Notes under the pieces: generated by a model
Database searches by the model: none
The model's input: the letters and a program-made list of their open reading frames with translations, nothing else
Told to the model about the DNA's origin: nothing
NCBI RefSeq assembly: GCF_050286925.1
Contig: NZ_JBFWFX010000009.1
Coordinates: 1 to 64,000 of the forward strand
DNA: 64,000 nt
Source: Caloranaerobacter sp050286925
GTDB lineage: Bacteria > Bacillota > Clostridia > Tissierellales > Thermohalobacteraceae
Direction of reading: 5' to 3'
Translations under genes and position numbers: made by a program
Shown here: positions 41,436-49,911 of the stretch, one piece after another
Layout: each line of letters opens with the position of its first letter
How positions within the stretch are numbered: position 1 is the first letter of the stretch

Positions 41436-42342
41436 AGGCAATCTCTTTTCCTAAAATAAATTTGTTTATAACATGTGCCACTCCATGCTGGTCATTTGTA
41501 TATGTTACATAATCAGCAATCTCTTTTATTTTAGAAAAACCATTCCCCATTGCTACTCCTAATCCTGCATTTCTAATCATATGTTCATCATTCTCTGAAT
41601 CCCCTATACAAATTATTTCCTCATTTTGTATTCCTAATTCTTCCGCTATCTTTTTTATCCCTGTCCACTTATTACAGTTTTTATTAATAACTTCTAAAGC
41701 AAATTGTAATGGCTTTACTACTGTATACTTATCTGAAATTTCTACTAAAATCTTATCTAAAACATCACATTCTAATCTTTTAGTTTTTTTGCAATACTTG
41801 CTTTGTATAATATCTTTTGTAAATAATTTTTCCAAAGATTCCTTTACGTTTATTATAATATCAATACTGTCGTTTATAATTGTCATTTTATATATCTCTA
41901 TATCATCGCTTAATGAGTCAATATCCACTATTTTCAAAGCTACATTATTAGCTATAGAATCAAATTTACTAAAAATATCATCTTGAAAAGATAAAATACT
42001 ATCTCTTGTGTATATATATAAACTCAAGTCTAACTTTTTAGTTAGATCATAAATATATTTCAAATCATTAATACTTAACCCATTACTCTGGATGATTTTG
42101 GTCATAGTATTATTTGATACCAAGCCTCCAGCACATGATACTGAGTAATTATTATCATCTATTATATTTAATTGTTCTAAATAAGGAAGCATTCCACCAA
42201 ATATACGTCCAGATGCTAATACAACCTTAACACCCATATGTAAAGCCTCTTGTATTGCTTCAAAATTTTCTCTTGATATCTTGTGTTCTTTGTTTAACAA
42301 AGTTCCATCCATATCTAATGCCAATAGTTTATACATAGTCAA
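41422..42342 (-). CDS. Cof-type HAD-superfamily phosphatase
   Basis: About 306 residues. HAD motif I is LLALDMDGTLL (nucleophile and acid Asp), motif II is VLASGRIFG, the motif III Lys lies in the KWTGIKKI region, and motif IV is ICIGDSENDEHMI. A C2B cap lies between I and III. Cof-type enzymes dephosphorylate sugar phosphates, FMN or PLP. TTG 42342 is six bases after GGGGG and is preferred over the ATG two codons upstream; ATG 42336 is an alternative. A hairpin terminator follows. Confidence 0.9.
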   Translation of the reverse strand: MTMYKLLALDMDGTLLNKEHKISRENFEAIQEALHMGVKVVLASGRIFGGMLPYLEQLNIIDDNNYSVSCAGGLVSNNTMTKIIQSNGLSINDLKYIYDLTKKLDLSLYIYTRDSILSFQDDIFSKFDSIANNVALKIVDIDSLSDDIEIYKMTIINDSIDIIINVKESLEKLFTKDIIQSKYCKKTKRLECDVLDKILVEISDKYTVVKPLQFALEVINKNCNKWTGIKKIAEELGIQNEEIICIGDSENDEHMIRNAGLGVAMGNGFSKIKEIADYVTYTNDQHGVAHVINKFILGKEIAYAED

Positions 42343-42566
42343 ATTCATCCCCCTATTTAGGAAATTATAATAAAATCTTATATTTTAAAAATTTAATGTC
42401 GATTTTATTGAAACTTTGTCTGGCATGTTTACATGCCAGAGTCGTTATAAACTGCATTGATTTGTGGATAATTTTAAATATAATTTCCTTATGGATATAG
42501 ACAAAACCTACCTTATACAAATTTAAATCAAAGATTTTGTTCTTTATAACTTTAATCTATATATAC

Positions 42567-43229
42567 TTAATCTAATAATAATTCTAATTCATTTTTAACC
42601 TTCTCAGTCTTTGTTTTTTGTGCTAACTTAATAAATAAATTATTTAGCTGCTCATGATTTAAATCTTTAATAGGTATTATACTTTTACTGATTGCATTTT
42701 CATAAACAGAAAACTCATTAATTAAAGCTCTTAAATCACTAATATAGTCTCTAATTTCTTTTTCACTCGGTATATTCTCCTTATCATTTTGTTGAAATGC
42801 TATAGCCCATTCCATTACGACATGCATATATGCCTCAAAAAAATCGTCCGCATATCCATTTCCAGTATAATGACAATCGTTTATTGATTTAAAATTATGA
42901 TATATAGAATACAATCCTATACAAGATTTAACTACATCCAAATCTTCTTCAGTTTTAATTAAAAATCTTATTTTTGTATCAATATTATCTGTCTGCTCTA
43001 CTATTTGCATATTACTATATGCATCAGCTATATATTTTTTCGATAAAAAAATAACACTCTGAAAATAATTATCTATCACTCTGTTTCTATTAACAACCCC
43101 AAAAACTAAATAAACATTAATTACAATTAATATTATTAATGCTATAATTAATATTTTATTCCACCTATTTAATTTATAATTTTGCTCAAAATAATATTTT
43201 TCTAATGATTTTTCTTCTTTATTTTTCAC
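42567..43229 (-). CDS. Single-TM protein of unknown function
   Basis: 220 residues from GTG 43229, 8 bases after a GGAGG that lies inside the upstream frame. A charged N-terminus (residues 1-25, KNKEEKSLEKYYFEQ) leads to one helix (ILIIALIILIVINVYLVFGV) and a mostly alpha-helical extracytoplasmic part of about 170 residues. No recognised domain. It starts 33 bases after the broken TIM-barrel gene. Confidence 0.6.
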   Translation of the reverse strand: MKNKEEKSLEKYYFEQNYKLNRWNKILIIALIILIVINVYLVFGVVNRNRVIDNYFQSVIFLSKKYIADAYSNMQIVEQTDNIDTKIRFLIKTEEDLDVVKSCIGLYSIYHNFKSINDCHYTGNGYADDFFEAYMHVVMEWAIAFQQNDKENIPSEKEIRDYISDLRALINEFSVYENAISKSIIPIKDLNHEQLNNLFIKLAQKTKTEKVKNELELLLD

Positions 43230-43262
43230 ATTAAAAACCTCCATAATAACATAATATTAAGA

Positions 43263-44040
43263 TTATACAATAGTTTTATCAAATGCTTTTCTTACTCTGT
43301 TAACTTCTTTAACTATATCGTCTACTCTATACTCTAATGTAATAATAGGAGTTATATTATTTTCTATTAATATTTCACTTAACAAACCTAATTCTTCATA
43401 TGAAGGAATACTATGAGAATCATTTTGCCTATTATTCCAATGCAAATGAATATATTCAATATGAGATTTTAATCCCATAATCCATTCTTTCAAAGTTAGT
43501 TTTGAATATGCCAATGCATGTCCAATATCTAAACAAACCTTAACTTGTTCTGAATTAATATTTTCAATTAAATATAATAAGTCTTTATAATTATCGTCAT
43601 ACTCATTTTCAAGCAGTATAGTCATATTAATGTCATGTAACTCCTCTAATAAATCTTGCCAAAATTTTATTTGATTATTAAGTTCATTTGCTTTATTCTT
43701 GGTACTTTTAGCAATGAATTCATTTGACTATGGAATACTACATACGAAGCCCCTAACTTTTTTGCAATTTCTATAGATTGAAGATACCTATATCTTGTTA
43801 CTTCAATTACTTTTTTATCTGTACTTCTTGGATTTAAATCAAATGCAGAACCGTGTAATGAAACTAACCCTTTATATTTTTTAATTTATTTTGGAACTTA
43901 CTAATTAAATCTTCATATCCATCATCTAGTATATGCTGAGGAAATGTTTGAATTTCAATACCAATATCATTCTGCTGGAAAACATAAGGCTCAAATTGGT
44001 TAACATCAGTTATCATTGTTAAAATCCTAATTTTATTCAT
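43263..44040 (-). pseudogene. Xylose-isomerase-like TIM-barrel protein broken by two frameshifts
   Basis: ATG 44040 has a good SD (GAGGTG). Frame 1 gives MNKIRILTMITDV through KLKNIKG and then stops. Frame 2 resumes at once with KYKGLVSLHGSAFDLNP and continues to VVFHSQMN. Frame 3 begins IAKSTKNKANELNN and leads into MTILLENEYDD and CLDIGHALAYSK with HLHWNN at the end. CLDIGHA and HLHWN match AP-endonuclease/sugar-isomerase (AP_endonuc_2) barrels. The first slip is one A short in an A-run near 43884; the second is one base short near 43718. One base at each site would restore a gene of about 260 residues, so the decay is recent or a sequencing error. Confidence 0.8.
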
Positions 44041-44275
44041 TTTTACACCTCATTCAAGCATTGTATATTTCATAATCTAATCTTCTATATCTAAAAATCT
44101 TATTAAACTACAAATAATTTTAAATCTAATTTCTGTAATGAATATAGATAAGATATTATTTTTTATTTAACCAAAAATTTAATTATATGTTATTACATCT
44201 TATACTTTCTCTATCTAATAATAATTTCCTTTATAATTAACTACTTTTTGCAATAAATTAATTTTTTGCATACAA

Positions 44276-44300
44276 AATACCGAGGATAAACCTCGGCATT
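44276..44300 (-). terminator. Terminator of the copper-amine-oxidase-like domain gene
   Basis: AATGCCGAGG/CCTCGGTATT stem (44276-44285 with 44291-44300) and 5-base loop, then a short U-rich tract on the minus strand. Upstream flanking bases (TTTTTTGCATACAAAATACC) resemble those at 41395-41417, so the two terminators may be copies. Confidence 0.7.
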
Positions 44301-44315
44301 TTAGCATCAGTATTT

Positions 44316-44861
44316 TTAAATACTAATAATAATTCCCCTAATCTTTCCATATTTATTAATTACTAAACCTACATCATCACCAATAACCAAATCATTGAAT
44401 TCAATATTCATTTTCTTATCATTTCTCTTTAGAATAATAACTGCATTTTTATCAAGTTCTAATAAAGGTGTTACTTCTACGCTATTATCATCAAAATGCT
44501 GTTCAATTACCATTCGCTTATTTTCATAATCAATCGAAGTTATTAATCCATAGATAAACTTTTCTCCTTCTAAATAATTGCACTCTGGAAAGTCTTTATA
44601 GCTTTTTATCAAAACAGTTTTTGTTTCATTATCCCATTTTACTTCTTTATCTAATTTTTCAACTACAAACCGTATTGGAACATAAACTCTATCATTATAA
44701 ATAAAAGGTTCTGTATCAGTTTCAATTTTACTCCCATCTACATTAATGCTTATATTATCAAAGTATACTTTAATATTTTTATAAACACTATCAGCCAAAA
44801 CTGTTACTGAAAATAAAAATATAAAAATAAAAGTGAAAATAAATCCCCTACTCAATTTCAT
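44316..44861 (-). CDS. Secreted protein with copper-amine-oxidase N-terminal (stalk) domain
   Basis: 181 residues, GGAGG upstream of the ATG. A signal peptide (FIFTFIFIFLFSVTVLADS) ends near residue 23. It is followed by the Cu_amine_oxidN1 stalk domain (ETDTEPFIYNDRVYVPIRFV, EKLDKEVKWD, TKTVLI). No catalytic oxidase part is present, as is usual in Firmicutes where this domain decorates surface proteins. The C-terminal half is a beta-rich unknown with IEQHFDDNSVEV. A cell-surface protein; function unassigned. Confidence 0.8.
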   Translation of the reverse strand: MKLSRGFIFTFIFIFLFSVTVLADSVYKNIKVYFDNISINVDGSKIETDTEPFIYNDRVYVPIRFVVEKLDKEVKWDNETKTVLIKSYKDFPECNYLEGEKFIYGLITSIDYENKRMVIEQHFDDNSVEVTPLLELDKNAVIILKRNDKKMNIEFNDLVIGDDVGLVINKYGKIRGIIISI

Positions 44862-44935
44862 TTCAATACCTCCATAACCCGTTTTCAGGGATTATTTCCA
44901 CTTATACCTCTTACTATACATAATTATCCTTTAGC
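44862..44935. other. Start of the 338-base gap upstream of the element
   Basis: Ordinary AT-rich sequence between the stalk-domain gene and the MITE-like repeat. A short GTTTTCAGGG...CCACTTAT stretch lies at 44881. No promoter that I can support. Confidence 0.3.
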
Positions 44936-45182
44936 TTGTTGACAAAGTTAATCTTTAAAAAAATACATGAAAATGAAAGCGAATGCTTGAAAGAATTTAG
45001 TAAAAAAACTAGGTGAAAATTTTGAAGAAAATCCGTAGGTTTGACAGGATGTCAAACCAGCATCCTACAAAACAGGACGTCTTGATTAGGTGCGTTAGGA
45101 TTTTCTAAAAATTTGAACCTTTAGTTTTTTCTAAATTCTTTCGCATGAGCGTTATTTTCATTAGTATTTTATTAGTATTTTA
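44936..45182. repeat. MITE-like element with about 70-base imperfect inverted arms
   Basis: The left arm (about 44967-45033: ATGAAAATGAAAGCGAATGC, AAAGAATTTAGTAAAAAAAC, GAAGAAAATCC) is mirrored by the right arm (about 45098-45161: GGATTTTCTAAA, GTTTTTTCTAAATTCTTTCG, TTATTTTCAT). The core at 45034-45097 has a perfect GTTTGAC/GTCAAAC hairpin (45039-45057) and an AGGATG/CATCCT pair. The right end carries ATTAGTATTTT twice in tandem. No coding frame is inside. Partial left-arm copies occur at 21260 and 32466. It looks like a non-autonomous mobile element or a structured RNA unit. Confidence 0.65.
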
Positions 45183-45199
45183 TTTTGTATACAATTTTA

Positions 45200-47065
45200 T
45201 CATCTTTTTCTTTTCTTCCTAGTTTTATTGTTTTGTTTCTTATTTTTATATTTACTATTTTTCAATGTGTCTTTTCCTCTGGGTTTAATCAAGCATTTTT
45301 TTGAATATCCCACTAAATCTAATCTATTAGTCATTTTAAGTGCTTCATAGACTAAATCGTAATTTTCTGGTTTCTTAAATTGCATCAAAGCCCTCTGCAT
45401 AGCTTTTTCATGTGGAGATTTAGCAACATACACTTTTTTCATAGTTCTTGGATCAATTCCTGTATAGTACATACAAGTAGACAGAGTCCCTGGAGTCGGG
45501 TAAAAATCTTGTACCTGCTCTGGCATATATCCCAAAGTGTTTAGATATTCTGCTAATTCGACTGCATCTTTCAATGTTGAACCGGGATGACTAGACATAA
45601 AATAAGGTACTATAAATTGTTCTTTCCCAATCTTTTTATTTATTTTATTGAAAGTATCAACAAATTTAAAATAAACTTTTTTATCAGGCTTGCCCATCAT
45701 AAATAGTACATGTGATGATATATGTTCAGGTGCAACTCTTAACTGTCCACTTATATGAAATTTACAGAGTTCATGGAAAAATTCTAAATCTCTGTCGTAA
45801 ATTAAATAATCATACCTTATCCCTGACCTTATAAAAACTTTCTTAACACCTTTTATTTTCCTTAACTTTCTTAACAGTTCCAGATAATCTCTATGGTCAA
45901 TATATAGATTTTTACATGGTGTAGGGAACAAACACTCTTTATTTTTACATACTCCATGTTTTATTTGTTTTTCACAAGCTCTATGTCTAAAATTAGCTGT
46001 TGGCCCTCCTACATCATGTATATATCCTTTAAAATCAGGTTCTTTTACAAATCTTTCTGCTTCTTTAACTATTGACTCATGACTTCTAGCTTGAACTACT
46101 CTTCCTTGATGAAATGCAAGTGCACAGAAATTGCAGTTTCCAAAGCATCCTCTGCTACTAGTCAAACTAAACTTAATCTCTTCAATTGCAGGAACACCAC
46201 CATATTTTTCGTAAACAGGGTGATACGTTCTGGTATAAGGTAAATCATAAATATCATCTAATTCAAGTTGATCTAATGGCTTTGCAGGTGGATTTTGTAC
46301 TATATAAATATTTCCATAAGGTTCGACTAATGTTCTACCATTTATATAATCCATATTTTGATATTGTATTTTAAAACTCTCTGCAAATTTTAATTTATTC
46401 TTAGTTATTTCTTCAAATGAAGGCAGAATAATAGGTTTATATGGTCTGCTTAAATCATTCGTCTTGTAAACAGTTCCTCTGACATAAGTTATTTCATTAA
46501 TAGAAATACCACTATCTAATGCCTCTGCTATTTCAATAATCTGCCTTTCTCCCATTCCATAGACTAATAAATCTGCTTTTGCATCTAATAAAATTGAACG
46601 TCTAACCTTATCAGACCAATAATCATAGTGGGCTAATCGTCTAAGACTAGCCTCAATACCTCCAAGTATTATAGGTACATCTTTATATGCCTCTCTAGCT
46701 TTGTTGGCATATACTATTGTAGCTCTATCGGGCCTTAATCCTATTTTACCACCTGGAGAATATACATCTTTTTTCCTTCTCTTTTTTGCTACTGTATAGT
46801 GATTCACCATTGAATCTATATTTCCACTCGTTATTAAAAATGCAAGTCTAGGCTTCCCAAGTTTCTTAAAGTCATCAATACTCTTCCAAGAGGGCTGAGC
46901 TATAATTCCAACCTTATAACCATATCTTTCTAACAATCTACCAATTATTGCACTTCCAAATGAAGAATGGTCTACATATGCATCTCCTGTAATTAATATA
47001 AAATCAAGTTCATTCCAACCTCTTTTTTTCATATCCTCTTTCGTAATAGGTAAAAACTCTTTCAT
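45200..47065 (-). CDS. YgiQ-family radical SAM protein
   Basis: 621 residues. YgiQ N-terminal domain (DFILITGDAYVDHSSFG, GIIAQPSW, IILGGIEASLRRLAHYDYW), then the radical SAM core with the 4Fe-4S motif CFGNCNFC (residues about 309-316), and a C-terminal DUF3362-like tail ending in a very basic stretch. Many YgiQ proteins are annotated only as radical SAM; the substrate is unknown. AAGGAATGG lies before the ATG. It begins 11 bases after uvrA and so is probably in the uvrBA operon. Confidence 0.93.
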   Translation of the reverse strand: MKEFLPITKEDMKKRGWNELDFILITGDAYVDHSSFGSAIIGRLLERYGYKVGIIAQPSWKSIDDFKKLGKPRLAFLITSGNIDSMVNHYTVAKKRRKKDVYSPGGKIGLRPDRATIVYANKAREAYKDVPIILGGIEASLRRLAHYDYWSDKVRRSILLDAKADLLVYGMGERQIIEIAEALDSGISINEITYVRGTVYKTNDLSRPYKPIILPSFEEITKNKLKFAESFKIQYQNMDYINGRTLVEPYGNIYIVQNPPAKPLDQLELDDIYDLPYTRTYHPVYEKYGGVPAIEEIKFSLTSSRGCFGNCNFCALAFHQGRVVQARSHESIVKEAERFVKEPDFKGYIHDVGGPTANFRHRACEKQIKHGVCKNKECLFPTPCKNLYIDHRDYLELLRKLRKIKGVKKVFIRSGIRYDYLIYDRDLEFFHELCKFHISGQLRVAPEHISSHVLFMMGKPDKKVYFKFVDTFNKINKKIGKEQFIVPYFMSSHPGSTLKDAVELAEYLNTLGYMPEQVQDFYPTPGTLSTCMYYTGIDPRTMKKVYVAKSPHEKAMQRALMQFKKPENYDLVYEALKMTNRLDLVGYSKKCLIKPRGKDTLKNSKYKNKKQNNKTRKKRKR

Positions 47066-47076
47066 AATACCATTCC

Positions 47077-49902
47077 TTATCTTTCAAGTATTTTTTTCAG
47101 AAACTTCCCTGTATAAGACTCTTTTACTTTGCAAATCTCCTCAGGTGTTCCTTGAGCTACTATAGTTCCACCCTTATCTCCACCTTCTGGTCCTAAATCT
47201 ATTATATAATCAGCAGTTTTTATAACATCTAAATTATGTTCAATTACTAATACTGTATTTCCTGTATCAACTAACTTGTTTAATACATTTATTAATTTGT
47301 GTATATCAGCTATATGAAGTCCAGTAGTTGGCTCATCTAAAATATATAATGTCTTTCCTGTGCTTCTTTTACTTAATTCTGTTGCCAGTTTGATTCTTTG
47401 CGCTTCCCCTCCTGATAATTGAGTCGAAGGCTGACCTAATTTTATATATCCTAGTCCAACATCGTACATAGTTTTTAATTTATTCTTTATCCTTGGTATA
47501 TTATCAAAAAACTCTAATGCTTCTTCAACTGTCATTTCTAATACATCAGATATCGTCTTGCCTTTATATTTAACTTCAAGAGTTTCTCTATTATACCTTT
47601 TACCTTTACATACTTCACATGGAACATATACATCAGGCAGAAAATGCATCTCTATCTTTATTATTCCATCACCTTTACAAGCCTCACATCTTCCACCCTT
47701 AACATTAAAGCTAAATCTGCCTTTTTTATAACCTCTCATTTTAGCTTCAGGAGTCATAGCAAATACGTCTCTTATAAAATCAAATACACCAGTATATGTC
47801 GCTGGATTTGACCTTGGTGTTCTTCCAATAGGAGACTGATCTATATTAATAACTTTGTCTATATGCTCTATCCCTCTTATTTCATCATGTTTTCCTGCCT
47901 TTTGTTTACCTCTGTGCAGTTGCTGAGAAAGTCTTTTATATAATATTTCGTTTACTAAAGTACTCTTACCAGAACCCGATACCCCCGTAACACATACAAA
48001 CACACCTAAAGGAATTTTAACATCTATATTTTTCAAATTATGCTCTTTAGCTCCAATAACTTCTATCCATTTACCATTTGGCTTTCTTCTGGTCTTAGGT
48101 ACTTCTATTTTCTTTTTACCACTCAAGTACTGACCAGTTATTGATTTTTCACATTTTTTAATATCCTCAACAGTCCCTTGAGCAACGACTTCACCACCAT
48201 GAACTCCAGCACCTGGTCCAATATCTACAATATAATCTGCACTATATATCGTATCTTCATCATGTTCAACTACTATTAAAGTATTCCCCAAATTAGTCAA
48301 ATTCTTAAGCGTTTTAATTAGTCTGTCATTATCTCTTTGATGAAGTCCTATACTCGGTTCATCAAGTACATATAGAACTCCAACCAAGCTAGAACCTATC
48401 TGTGTTGCAAGTCTTATTCTCTGAGATTCTCCTCCCGATAGAGTTCCAGCACTTCTAGAAAGAGTTAAATAGTCTAATCCTACGTCTACTAAAAACTTCA
48501 ATCTTTCTTTGATTTCCTTTAAAATCTGATTTGCTATATATTTTTGCCTTTCATCAAGCTCTAGTTTATCAAAAAACTCTAATGCTTGTCTAACAGATAA
48601 TTCAGTAACTTCTGCTATATTTAATCCTCCAACAGTTACTGCTAAACTCTCTGGTCTTAGCCTAGTACCATTACAGTGAGGACAAGGATTTACACTCATA
48701 TAGCTTTCAATTTTCTCTCTCATATAATCTGAAACAGTTTCTTTATATCTTCGTTCAAGATTGTTAATAATACCCTCAAACGGAGCTTTATAAGTCCTTA
48801 TCCCTCCAAATCTACTCTCATATTTAAAAGTAATACTTCTATTACCAGTTCCATATAATAGCTCTTTTATAAACTTTTTCGGTGCATCCTTAATTGGTGT
48901 ATCCAAATCAAATCCATTATATTCGGCTATAGCCTTAAATATCTTGTAATAATAAGTGTCCTCTGAAGTGCTGTTAAAAGGAGCTATTGCTCCTTGATTA
49001 ATGGACAAATTAGGATTAGGAATTACAAGTTCAGGATCAACTTTCTTATAACTACCCAATCCATTACAATATGGACACATACCATAGGGACTGTTAAAAG
49101 AAAACATTCTAGGTGATAATTCTTCTATACCTATTCCGCAATCTACACATGCAAATTTTTGACTAAACAGCATCTCTCTTTCATTAACAACATCTATAAT
49201 AACTATACCTTCACTTAATTTTAATGCAGTTTCTAAAGAATCAGCTAATCTATTTTGAATATCATCTTTAATCTTTATCCTATCAACAACTACTTCAATT
49301 GTATGTTTTTTGTTCTTATCAAGTTTTATATCTTCATTTATATCCCTTATTTCACCATCTACTCTTACTCTAACAAATCCTTCTTTTCTGATATTTTCAA
49401 AAACCTTTTGATGCTCACCTTTTCTCCCACGTATAACAGGAGCTAAAACTTGAATTTTAGTACCATTTTCTAAATCTAAAATCTGGTCGACCATTTGATC
49501 TATTGTTTGAGATGTTATGACTTTACCACATTTAGGGCAATGAGGAATTCCTATTCTAGCAAATAATAAGCGTAGATAGTCATATATTTCAGTAACAGTT
49601 CCTACTGTTGACCTAGGATTTTTGTTAGTAGTTTTTTGGTCAATAGAAATTGCAGGTGAAAGTCCTTCTATATAGTCTACATCTGGTTTCTCCATTTGCC
49701 CTAAAAACTGTCTTGCATAAGCCGATAAACTCTCAACGTATCGTCTTTGCCCTTCTGCATAAATAGTATCAAATGCTAATGAAGATTTCCCAGAACCACT
49801 TAATCCTGTGAAAACTACAAATTTATTTCTAGGTATTTCTAAATCTATATTCTTTAAATTATGCTCTCTAGCTCCCTTTATAATTATTTTGTCCTTTGAC
49901 AT
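47077..49902 (-). CDS. uvrA: Excinuclease ABC subunit A
   Basis: 941 residues, the damage-recognition ATPase of nucleotide excision repair. First Walker A GLSGSGKSSLAFDT; zinc modules CPKCGKVITS, CVDCGIGIEELSPRMFSFN with CPYCNGLG, and CEACKGDGIIKIEMHFLP with CEVCKGKRYN. Signature motifs LSGGESQRIRLATQIGSSL and LSGGEAQRIKLATELSKR and the second Walker A GVSGSGKSTL are intact. All features are of the class I enzyme. It loads UvrB, encoded upstream with 9 bases between. GAGGTG precedes the ATG. Confidence 0.98.
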   Translation of the reverse strand: MSKDKIIIKGAREHNLKNIDLEIPRNKFVVFTGLSGSGKSSLAFDTIYAEGQRRYVESLSAYARQFLGQMEKPDVDYIEGLSPAISIDQKTTNKNPRSTVGTVTEIYDYLRLLFARIGIPHCPKCGKVITSQTIDQMVDQILDLENGTKIQVLAPVIRGRKGEHQKVFENIRKEGFVRVRVDGEIRDINEDIKLDKNKKHTIEVVVDRIKIKDDIQNRLADSLETALKLSEGIVIIDVVNEREMLFSQKFACVDCGIGIEELSPRMFSFNSPYGMCPYCNGLGSYKKVDPELVIPNPNLSINQGAIAPFNSTSEDTYYYKIFKAIAEYNGFDLDTPIKDAPKKFIKELLYGTGNRSITFKYESRFGGIRTYKAPFEGIINNLERRYKETVSDYMREKIESYMSVNPCPHCNGTRLRPESLAVTVGGLNIAEVTELSVRQALEFFDKLELDERQKYIANQILKEIKERLKFLVDVGLDYLTLSRSAGTLSGGESQRIRLATQIGSSLVGVLYVLDEPSIGLHQRDNDRLIKTLKNLTNLGNTLIVVEHDEDTIYSADYIVDIGPGAGVHGGEVVAQGTVEDIKKCEKSITGQYLSGKKKIEVPKTRRKPNGKWIEVIGAKEHNLKNIDVKIPLGVFVCVTGVSGSGKSTLVNEILYKRLSQQLHRGKQKAGKHDEIRGIEHIDKVINIDQSPIGRTPRSNPATYTGVFDFIRDVFAMTPEAKMRGYKKGRFSFNVKGGRCEACKGDGIIKIEMHFLPDVYVPCEVCKGKRYNRETLEVKYKGKTISDVLEMTVEEALEFFDNIPRIKNKLKTMYDVGLGYIKLGQPSTQLSGGEAQRIKLATELSKRSTGKTLYILDEPTTGLHIADIHKLINVLNKLVDTGNTVLVIEHNLDVIKTADYIIDLGPEGGDKGGTIVAQGTPEEICKVKESYTGKFLKKILER

Positions 49903-49911
49903 ATCTTCACC

